From positions 682,001-746,000 of the forward strand of contig CAWEKT010000001.1 in NCBI GenBank assembly GCA_963809765.1: 64,000 bases of DNA, written 5' to 3'. Of the stretch, positions 59,001 through 64,000 are shown piece after piece. A program made the translations under genes and the position numbers. The stretch is from JACVRM01 sp963809765 (GTDB lineage: Bacteria > Actinomycetota > Thermoleophilia > Gaiellales > Gaiellaceae). Every line of letters begins with the position of its first letter. Positions within the stretch are counted from its first letter, which is position 1. Under the pieces are notes generated by a model that ran no database searches, was not told the DNA's origin, and saw only the letters and a program-made list of their open reading frames with translations.

Positions 59001-60446
59001 GGGAAGAAGCTGCTGGCGGGTACCGGCAACGGCCGCGTGTACCTGTGGGACGTTCGCTCGCGACGCCAGGACGGTGCTGCCATCCGTGCGCACGGGACGA
59101 ATGACATCTGGGAGCTGGTCGCGCATCCCGACGGCGACCGGTTCGTCAGCGCGGGGACCGACGGGACGACCAAGGTCTGGTCGCTGCGCACGCGTCGTCA
59201 AGTCGCGGAGCCGTTCCGCCTCGCCGCCGGCGTTCGCGCGATTGCACCGGTGAAGGGCCTGGTCTGGTCGCACGACGGCTCCCGGCTGATCGCGGGAGGT
59301 GCCGACGGACGGGTTCGCGAGTGGGACGTGGCCCGCTCACGGCAGGTCGAGGTCAGCGAGGCGGGCCACGACGACAGCGTCGAGGAGGCCGCGAGCTCGC
59401 GCGACGGCAGGGTGCTCGTGACCTTCGGGCGCGATCAGGACGTCCGAGTCTGGAACCTTTCCGCGCACCAGCCGGCGGCGAGGACGGTAGCGACGCTGGA
59501 CGCTCCGCAGTGGGGTCTGGCGTCCAGCTCGGACGGCACGCGTGTCGCCGTCGGCGGAGACAACGGGATCGTAACCGTGTACGACCTCGCGACGATGGAC
59601 CGCGTCGCCCGGCTTCGAGGCGCGTCCGGCAGGGTCTTCGCGCTTGCCTTCGTCGATGCGCACCGCATCGTCGCCGGCGATGAAGACGGCACCTTGCTGC
59701 GCTGGGATCTGTCGAGCGGGGGCGACCCTTTGACCCGCCGGTCTGCTCACGCCGATCCGATCACCAGCATCGCCGTGAGTCGAGACGGCGGGACGCTCGC
59801 GTCGGCAGACAGCGGGGGGATCGTTCGGATCTGGAGCGCGGACGATCTCGGCGACGTCGCCGCGACCAAGGCGCGGCCCGGAGGTGTGAACGACGTGACG
59901 TTCACGCCGTCGGGCGAGGTCGCGGCAGCCGGGAACGACGGCATGGTCTCGTTCTGGACGACGGATGGGGGCGTCGCGCGCGACCCCCTCGTGGTCGATC
60001 CCGAGGGCGACTCGGTACGAAGCACGGCCGTGACGCCGGACGGCAAGACACTCGCGGTCGCCAACGCGAACCGCGTCACGCTGTGGGATCTCGGCAAGGG
60101 CGTGCAGCGGGCGCCGCTCACCGGTCAGCCGGCAGCGCCGCTCGACGTCCAGTTCTCGCCGGACGGCGAATGGATCGCGAGCACGAGTCGTGACGGGACC
60201 GTGGTCCTGTGGGACAGCGCCACCGGAGACCGGCTCGGGGCACGCTTCTCGTATCACGATCAAGCGGTCTGGCACGCAGCGATCACCCCCGACTCGACAC
60301 TCCTCACCGCGAGCCTCGACGGGTCCGTCCGCTCCCTCGACGTCCTGAATTGGAAGCTCGCCTGCAAGCTCGGAGCCGGTGCGTTCGACCGAAGAAACCG
60401 CCAGAGCTACCTCGGCGGAGGCGAGCCCCTCAGCTGTCGAAGCTGA
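56079..60446 (+). CDS. Ser/Thr protein kinase-nSTAND NTPase-TM-WD40 fusion, 1455 aa
   Basis: GTG start. Kinase at about 10-265: LLGIGGFGIVVLAYDE (Gly loop), IAVKVLAE (Lys), VHRDVKPANLL (catalytic loop), MGDLGLAKD (DLG in place of DFG), GGTPLFRAPEQT. STAND NTPase at about 300-700: CPFKGLASFQAEDAPFFFGR, P-loop GGPSGSGKSSIVRAG (about 335), Walker B VLLVVDQFEELF (about 417), and a conserved LPLVSHALMETW sensor region. One membrane helix at about 732-760 (VIAFAALSTLTAAAAVASGL). The rest is a WD40 propeller of about 13-14 blades (GGRDGTVQLWD; AGTGNGRVYLWD; STSRDGTVVLWD). The helix would place the propeller outside and the enzymes inside. Intact in one frame. Confidence 0.9.
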   Translation: MHGLPDTIGRYQVQSLLGIGGFGIVVLAYDEVLDARIAVKVLAEQFAADALVRDRFVTEARLLRRVRSPHVIAVHDVGETDDGRPYFVMELATGGALEDRIGDQGVDVAGVRAAVRALAAGLAALHAAGIVHRDVKPANLLIVGDSHAGSHDPSATVVRQSMLADGERIVMGDLGLAKDIERTSLGHTIVGGTPLFRAPEQTRAGAEIGPPADIYAATAVVWNLLTGAPPPGDGQLEAQLPNVPPVWRPLLVRGLATNPEERFGTAAEWEAAALDALEETADSRTIGFRSAQPGATCPFKGLASFQAEDAPFFFGREAVVDDLVSRLQLGRTLVIGGPSGSGKSSIVRAGLIPALAAGALPGSQHWQILLFTPGSGALGELAHQLGRLDPSRPVPPTDDLRSDPRAARRLIPPGTRVLLVVDQFEELFTSNPDEADRQALLDVLDALSADDELGVRVVIALRADFYAISASYPWLAERISRNQVLVGPMQRSELRSAIEGPATRAGLRLESGLVEAILDEAGDDAGALPLVSHALMETWLRRRDTLMTVDGFRAAGGVIGAIAQSAEQAYERLDAAEKEACRRLFLRLVTPGDGVPDTRRLLPWRQVGDDASIRAVVGTLANERLLTVDDRGVEIIHEALILTWPRFRGWIEESRDDLRMRQRVAQDAAEWDAQNRDPDFLYRGTPLAVALDWYGQDDSEHDELSAAFLEAGREAREAAEAAAALEQRRRRRLRVIAFAALSTLTAAAAVASGLAFVALGNSRSNEAEANRRFVQALATEANSIAPAQPKLALLLAAESAARADGPAPAEARNALIRARAALTETDVVPTGVVIPVGDALTATVTPDGGKIVTGGRDGTVQLWDASSGDQVSTLTGQKGGIEDAGVDPSGRWLVAVGPGGARRWDLKAADPNPGRVVAGSEDPLWAVAFSRDGARFATASEDGKLRVYATGSGKEVGAPIEHPTDFLSVTFSIDGKKLLAGTGNGRVYLWDVRSRRQDGAAIRAHGTNDIWELVAHPDGDRFVSAGTDGTTKVWSLRTRRQVAEPFRLAAGVRAIAPVKGLVWSHDGSRLIAGGADGRVREWDVARSRQVEVSEAGHDDSVEEAASSRDGRVLVTFGRDQDVRVWNLSAHQPAARTVATLDAPQWGLASSSDGTRVAVGGDNGIVTVYDLATMDRVARLRGASGRVFALAFVDAHRIVAGDEDGTLLRWDLSSGGDPLTRRSAHADPITSIAVSRDGGTLASADSGGIVRIWSADDLGDVAATKARPGGVNDVTFTPSGEVAAAGNDGMVSFWTTDGGVARDPLVVDPEGDSVRSTAVTPDGKTLAVANANRVTLWDLGKGVQRAPLTGQPAAPLDVQFSPDGEWIASTSRDGTVVLWDSATGDRLGARFSYHDQAVWHAAITPDSTLLTASLDGSVRSLDVLNWKLACKLGAGAFDRRNRQSYLGGGEPLSCRS

Positions 60447-60591
60447 GATTGCTCGGCCGTTGCGCGAGACGGGTGCGCGGAATGGGACCGGTTCCTGTGT
60501 GGTACCGAACTGAGCGAACCTCAGGTCACCTGGCAGACCTGAAACGGCCCAACGTGGCTGAACGTGCGCCGGCAAAACAGCCTCGTGCCGT

Positions 60592-60634
60592 TATCGCACC
60601 CAGGAGGTCGTCGGTTCGAGTCCGACTAGCTCCA
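60592..60634 (+). other. Partial tRNA 3' half, tRNA-Ala(CGC)-like integration scar
   Basis: TCGCAC (anticodon CGC and loop), CCAGG (3' anticodon strand), AGGTC, T arm GTCGG/CCGAC around TTCGAGT, then TAGCTCC and A. This is the 3' half of a tRNA-Ala; no 5' half precedes it. As with the Val copies, the retained part begins inside the anticodon loop. It marks an old att site near the right end of island 2. The rest of 60447-60687 holds no gene. Confidence 0.65.
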
Positions 60635-60687
60635 TCAGCTCAAATTCCAGGGCAATCGCCACGACCCAAGCGGTCACGTGCGAACCC

Positions 60688-60957
60688 CTAAAAATGAGCG
60701 TTCGTCTCCGTCAGCGTGCGGAGAGCGCTCTGACTCTTCGTCGATCGTCGGTAGGCGCGCAGGAGGTCGCCTGCCTGGCTGAGGCGGATCAGGTCTCGGA
60801 CCTGGCCGATGTCGCGTGCGAGGACGAGCTGGACGCCTGTGCGCTCGAGGTCGGCGACGAGCTGCGCGAGCATCGTCGCGGCGGTGACGTCGATGAACGG
60901 CATCGTTGCGGCGTCAAGAACGATCCCGGTTACTCCCGGAGCGCGCGCGACTCAGGA
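60688..60957 (-). pseudogene. C-terminal STAS-domain fragment of a SulP-type anion transporter
   Basis: The minus-strand frame reads VTGIVLDAATMPFIDVTAAT, MLAQLVADLERTGVQLVLAR, DIGQVRDLIRLSQAGDLLRA and stops at 60688. I-D-V/T-A at the phosphorylatable loop and A-R-D-I-G-Q-V-R-D match the STAS domain that ends SulP permeases. A TGA just upstream (about 60958) and unrelated sequence beyond remove the first strand and the whole membrane part. The expected C-terminal helix is also altered (RRSTKSQSALRTL). It is a remnant cut by integration. Confidence 0.7.
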
Positions 60958-61204
60958 AGGAGCAAGGACGCTCTCGCGGTACGGTCGGACTGAGGAATGC
61001 CTGTCCTCAGCTGCTCGGTCTAGGCGCCTGAGAGCCGATTTGCTCCGCTGCGGCGACAATCGGGCGGCATGCGTCTGCCTTCGTAATCCGGGTGCTTGCA
61101 CGCCGCTTGCAGCACTGAGCGCACCCGACGCAATAGCCATTGGCGTCTTCGCGGCCCAACTTAACTCGCGGCACCCGGCGGCACCGTGCGGAAGCGGCCT
61201 CGAT

Positions 61205-61276
61205 TCGACAAGCTGGGGGTCGCTGGTTCGAGCGCCCAGCACCGCCCACTCAAAACCCGCCGGAAACGGCGGGTTT
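61205..61276 (+). repeat. Third, degenerate copy of the tRNA-Val 3' half and terminator
   Basis: Starts CGACAAGCTGGGGGTCGCTG, with GTTCGAGC then an extra GC before CCAGCACCGCCCA, and a terminator hairpin with one changed base (AAAACCCGCCGGAAACGGCG). It lacks the 66-base flank found in the two identical copies. It is likely the oldest attachment scar, about 7.1 kb after the attR-like copy. In the 555-base stretch 60958-61513 I see only this copy, the GGGAAC motif (61353-61378) and short unsupported frames. Confidence 0.75.
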
Positions 61277-61352
61277 TTTCATTCCCACGGTGGCCGAGCT
61301 ACGGCGGGCCGCCTCAAATCCCTCGCGCGAGGGAGTTCGTCCCGGCGCGAGC

Positions 61353-61378
61353 GCGGGAACACCCTGAGCACAGGATCA
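61353..61378 (+). promoter_or_regulatory. GGGAAC-type shared element, second copy
   Basis: GCGGGAACACCCT-GAGC-ACAGGATCA, matching 49954-49979 in 22 of 26 positions, with all differences in the central four bases. It lies 135 bases before the small membrane protein at 61514. Either an ECF-sigma-like promoter or a spaced dyad for an unknown regulator. Confidence 0.45.
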
Positions 61379-61513
61379 GGTGACCGGGCGCTCGGTGCCG
61401 CCGCGGGGGTCAGAGGACACGCGAGGCACGACAGCGTTCGCCCGCAGACGCTGGGGCATAGATGCCGAGCGCGCTTCGGTCACGGCTCAGAAGCCACGTC
61501 AGGAGGTTCGCCG

Positions 61514-61672
61514 ATGGCCGTCGCTCGACCACTCACGCAGCTCCGGTTGCTGCCGCCCGACGGGAGGCCTGCCGAGCGTCGGATGCTGCGCGCGCTCATC
61601 GTCTCGATCCCGCTGAGTGCGCTTGCGTGGACCGCGATCATGTTGCCGATCGCTGCCGTCTTCATGAACTGA
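61514..61672 (+). CDS. Small membrane protein, 52 aa
   Basis: ATG 61514 is placed seven bases after a perfect AGGAGG. MAVARPLTQLRLLPPDGRPA and ERRMLRALI form a basic cytoplasmic start; ALIVSIPLSALAWTAIMLPI-AAVFMN is one membrane helix reaching the C terminus. Positive-inside rule predicts N-in. No family recognised. The strong ribosome site supports expression. Confidence 0.6.
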   Translation: MAVARPLTQLRLLPPDGRPAERRMLRALIVSIPLSALAWTAIMLPIAAVFMN

Positions 61673-61688
61673 CCGCCATGCCCTGGGG

Positions 61689-61883
61689 TCACGTCGGGTC
61701 GTCGGCTCCCTGGACGTCGTCGATTGCGGCCTCGTACGTTGCGAGCACCGTCTGCAGCCGCTGTTCGATCTGGGCGGCCACGGAATCGCCCAGGGGGACT
61801 TCCAGCTTCTCCAGGTCGGCTCGCGTTGTCCGTGCGCGGAGGCGAAGCGTGTTCAGCCACTGACGTCGAGATACGGAATCCAC
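61689..61883 (-). CDS. Small hypothetical protein, 64 aa, paralogue of the one at 49721
   Basis: GTG 61883. DSVSRRQWLNTLRLRARTTR, ADLEKLEVPLGDSVAAQIEQ, RLQTVLATYEAAIDDVQGAD. All-helical, clearly related to the 65-aa island protein (see 49721). The stop lies 16 bases from the end of the convergent 52-aa gene. The upstream 16-mer GATGACTATTGTCTCG (minus strand, 61920-61905) is identical in both loci and starts about 37 bases before the start codon. Function unknown. Confidence 0.65.
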   Translation of the reverse strand: MDSVSRRQWLNTLRLRARTTRADLEKLEVPLGDSVAAQIEQRLQTVLATYEAAIDDVQGADDPT

Positions 61884-61904
61884 TCGTCCTCCGGGTTACC
61901 AAGA

Positions 61905-61920
61905 CGAGACAATAGTCATC
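61905..61920 (-). promoter_or_regulatory. Conserved 16-bp upstream motif of the 64-aa gene
   Basis: GATGACTATTGTCTCG on the minus strand, 21 bases before the GTG. It is identical to 49953-49938 before the paralogue, while the sequences on both sides differ. TATTGT could serve as a -10 element; no matching -35 is shared, so an activator or alternative sigma site is also possible. Confidence 0.5.
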
Positions 61921-61938
61921 GGCGGGCATGGGGGCTTC

Positions 61939-62766
61939 CTAGAAGCGCTCGAGCACCGTTCGGCGTGCACGGAGGCTCTCTGCCCCCAGCACGAGGAACG
62001 ATGCGAGCAGGGCGATCAGCCACCACAGCTCCCAGTCGCCCCACGAAACCGTGTCGTGGTAGCGCACGATCGCGACCAGTTGCAGCACGCCGAACACGAG
62101 GAAGCTGATCGCCGGGCCGCCGATGCGCTCCCAGTCGGCCTCCTTCAGGCCCCACGCGCTCGCCACGGCTAGGCCGAGCAACCCCGCGCCTACCGCCCGG
62201 GCCGTCAGCGGCGTCAGCGTCCACGGCCAGATGCCCTTCGTGTCGTCCGGGAACAGGTAGAGGGCCCCGCCCACGCCGAGCGCGACCAGGAACTGCGCCG
62301 CCATCACCACGCGCACCCACGCCGCGTAGGGGTTCAGGCGGGGCGGGTCGTCACCAGCGACCCGTTGCTGGCGGAACCAGAGTACGACCAGCACGGGCGG
62401 CGTCACGACGTAGACAGCGATCCACGCCCACGCCCGCGGGCTATCGGTGTGGAACCGGTCCAGGTGGATGAACGTCGCGATCGTCGTGAGCGTCGTGAAC
62501 GTGAACGCGGCCGGGATGATCGAGCGGGCGTCCGCCCACCGCGTCCGGCGGGCCGCGGCAACCACGCCCGCGCAGGCCGCCCAGTAGACACCGCCGAGGT
62601 ACGCAGCCGTCAGCGCCGGGTTGATCGTCCACGCGAAGTAGTCGTCCGTCCGGCTCGCGAACAGGATGAGCGGGATCCCGACGAGGAAGACGAGCGCGCC
62701 GATCGCGTAGAGCGCGAAGCGCAGCTCCGGCAGGACAGGGCCCGGTTCGCGGTCGCGCTCGCCCAC
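61939..62766 (-). CDS. Hypothetical polytopic membrane protein, 275 aa
   Basis: GTG 62766. About eight helices: LRFALYAIGALVFLVGIPLI, INPALTAAYLGGVYWAACAG, IIPAAFTFTTLTTIATFIHL, AWIAVYVVTPPVLVVLWFRQ, VVMAAQFLVALGVGGALYLF, TARAVGAGLLGLAVASAWGL, AISFLVFGVLQLVAIVRYH and LWWLIALLASFLVLGAESLR. The loop FIHLDRFHTDSPRAWAW has several potential His/Asp ligands. No family is recognised with confidence. It is divergent from the cyclase-ATPase at 62951; the 184-base gap must hold both promoters. Confidence 0.7.
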   Translation of the reverse strand: MGERDREPGPVLPELRFALYAIGALVFLVGIPLILFASRTDDYFAWTINPALTAAYLGGVYWAACAGVVAAARRTRWADARSIIPAAFTFTTLTTIATFIHLDRFHTDSPRAWAWIAVYVVTPPVLVVLWFRQQRVAGDDPPRLNPYAAWVRVVMAAQFLVALGVGGALYLFPDDTKGIWPWTLTPLTARAVGAGLLGLAVASAWGLKEADWERIGGPAISFLVFGVLQLVAIVRYHDTVSWGDWELWWLIALLASFLVLGAESLRARRTVLERF

Positions 62767-62950
62767 GGCGTCGCGAGTCTACGACGGCGGGACCGCCGCG
62801 CCGCTTCGATGCGTCGCAGGCGGCTCGACGGTGCGTGCAGCTACTCGGCGCCGCCCCTCATGCCCGACGACGCGGAGGTGCTGATGGTCGAGCTCAAGGT
62901 CAGCGTGCGGGCGAGGACTCTCCTCGTTGCGCGGGCATCATTCTGCGCGA

Positions 62951-64000
62951 ATGCCCGCGCTCCCCGACGGCGACGTCACCTTCCTCTTCACCGACATCGA
63001 AGGCTCGACGACGCTCCTGCAGGAGATCGGCGACCGCTACGCGGAGGTGCTCGCCCACCACCGCGACGTGCTCCGTGAGGCCGTGGAGTCTCGCGGCGGC
63101 GCGATCTTCGGCAACGAGGGCGATGCCGTGTTCATTGCCTTCGCCGATCCGGCGGCGGCGGTCGACGCCGCGGCCGAGGCACAGCGCAGCCTCGCCGAGC
63201 TGCCGGTCCGAGTCCGCATGGGGATCCACACCGGCCGGCCCACGCTCCGTGACGGCGACTACGTCGGTCTGGACGTTCACCGGGTCGCGCGGATCGCGGC
63301 GACCGGGCACGGCGGCCAGGTTGTCGTCTCGCAGGCGACGCGCGAGCGCGTCTTCGACCTGGAGCTCCATGACCTTGGCGAGCACCGGCTGAAAGACCTG
63401 CCGGAGCCGGAATGGCTCTACCAGCTGGGCGACGGTGTCTTCCCGCCGCTGCGGACGCTCAGCGCCACGAACCTGCCCGTGCCCGCGACGCCGCTCATCG
63501 GGCGACGCCGCGAGCTGGACGAGCTCGTCGCGCTCCTCCGCGGCGGGGAGACGCGGCTCGTGACGATCATCGGGCCGGGCGGCATCGGCAAGACGCGCCT
63601 CGCGATCGCTGTCGCGGCCGAGCTCGTCGACTCCTTCCCAAACGGTGTCTTCTTCGCGCCGCTCGCGTCGCTCACGGACGCGGCGCTCGTCCTGGTCGAG
63701 ATCGCCCGCATCACCGGCGTCAGCGAGCACTCCGGCGAGCCGCTCGCGCAGACGATCGCCCGCAAGCTTGAGGAGCGCAAGCTGTTGCTCCTCCTCGACA
63801 ACCTCGAGCAGGTGCTCGACGCCGCGCCGGCTGTTGCCGACCTGCTGCAGGCGAGCGCCGGCGTACGCGTCCTCGCCACCAGCCGTGAGCCAATGCGCAT
63901 CCAGGGCGAGCGCGAGTACGCGCTGTCGCCGCTCGCCGATGACGAGGCGGTCGCCCTGTTCGTGGAGCGGGCCCAGGCCGTCCGTGCCGACTTCTCGCTC
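62951..64000 (+). CDS. Class III cyclase-NTPase transcription-regulator-like protein, 3'-partial
   Basis: ATG 62951, no stop before the window end (350 codons seen). Cyclase at about 5-165: VTFLFTDIEGSTTLLQEIGD (first metal Asp), GAIFGNEGDAVFIAFADPAA (second metal Asp in GD), VRMGIHTGRPTLRDGDYVGL, DVHRVARIAATGHGGQVVVS (the transition-state position is H-R-V-A-R-I). Then an NB-ARC/AAA-type ATPase: IGRRRELDELVALLRGGETR, Walker A GPGGIGKTRLAIA (about 200), Walker B LLLLLDNLEQVLDAAP (about 278), ATSREPMRIQGEREYALSPL. Such proteins usually end in TPR-like repeats and sometimes a LuxR HTH. Cyclase activity in this family is often lost; here both metal Asp residues remain. Confidence 0.88.
   Translation, partial: MPALPDGDVTFLFTDIEGSTTLLQEIGDRYAEVLAHHRDVLREAVESRGGAIFGNEGDAVFIAFADPAAAVDAAAEAQRSLAELPVRVRMGIHTGRPTLRDGDYVGLDVHRVARIAATGHGGQVVVSQATRERVFDLELHDLGEHRLKDLPEPEWLYQLGDGVFPPLRTLSATNLPVPATPLIGRRRELDELVALLRGGETRLVTIIGPGGIGKTRLAIAVAAELVDSFPNGVFFAPLASLTDAALVLVEIARITGVSEHSGEPLAQTIARKLEERKLLLLLDNLEQVLDAAPAVADLLQASAGVRVLATSREPMRIQGEREYALSPLADDEAVALFVERAQAVRADFSL

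Overview
High-GC, codon-third-position GC-rich DNA with many GTG starts, tightly overlapping genes (ATGA/GTGA junctions), a CeoB/CeoC-type pair beside an APC permease, the GlgE maltose-1-phosphate pathway and an Eis-like acetyltransferase point to an actinobacterium. The mix (trehalose/glucan cluster, many class III cyclases, DUF2188 protein) fits a deep-branching, soil-type lineage such as Thermoleophilia (Gaiellales/Solirubrobacterales); that placement is inference. The sequence carries many single-base insertions that break frames, densely in 1-8.5 kb (roughly one per 30-260 bases) and sporadically to about 50 kb. They look like assembly or sequencing errors, so most broken genes here are probably intact in the organism.

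Core region 1-37.5 kb. 1-9 kb: an alpha-barrel cyclase-like protein, then a potassium module (trkH, trkA, two APC permeases ending in universal-stress domains, ceoB/ceoC-like trkA pair). 9-11.5 kb: a secreted PQQ-type sugar dehydrogenase, two near-identical hairpins between convergent genes, a small coiled-coil protein, a HAD-like protein and VanZ. 11.6-16.7 kb: a cobalamin riboswitch heading an operon of two secreted DUF4430 (transcobalamin beta-domain-like) proteins, EcfT, fused EcfA-EcfA', an S component and a secreted alpha/alpha-barrel protein. I read it as a split, bacterial transcobalamin/intrinsic-factor-like corrinoid capture system feeding an ECF importer. 16.7-21 kb: cupin, PcrA helicase, Eis-like acetyltransferase, lipoprotein. 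21-35.2 kb: a glycogen/trehalose cluster (malQ divergent from glgE-treS-mak-glgB-treZ-glgX-treY) covering TreS-Mak-GlgE, branching/debranching and TreY-TreZ. Then a membrane-anchored DUF4015 glycosidase-like protein.

Island region 37.5-61.3 kb. A tRNA-Val(GAC) gene is followed by accessory DNA. The 3' half of this tRNA plus its terminator and flank is repeated exactly (137 bp) 16.4 kb downstream, and a degenerate third copy lies at 61.2 kb. Fragments of other tRNAs (Ala-CGC and a Pro-like one) also occur. These are attachment-site scars of successive integrations whose crossover lies in the anticodon loop; no integrase is visible. Cargo of island 1: a class III cyclase-YHS protein and an NTT-like transporter with HEAT repeats and a cNMP-binding domain; a DNA-binding regulator divergent from an MmpL/RND exporter; a flavin monooxygenase coupled to a multicopper oxidase carrying two embedded heavy-metal-binding domains; membrane proteins; DUF2188; a ClpC-like AAA+ unfoldase; and a GNAT enzyme. 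Cargo of island 2: an FHA-cyclase, a lipoprotein, and a 1455-residue Ser/Thr kinase-STAND NTPase-TM-WD40 protein, then a truncated SulP STAS fragment.

61.3-64 kb: a small membrane protein, a 64-aa protein paralogous to one in island 1 with the same 16-bp upstream motif, a multi-TM protein and the start of a cyclase-ATPase regulator that runs off the window.
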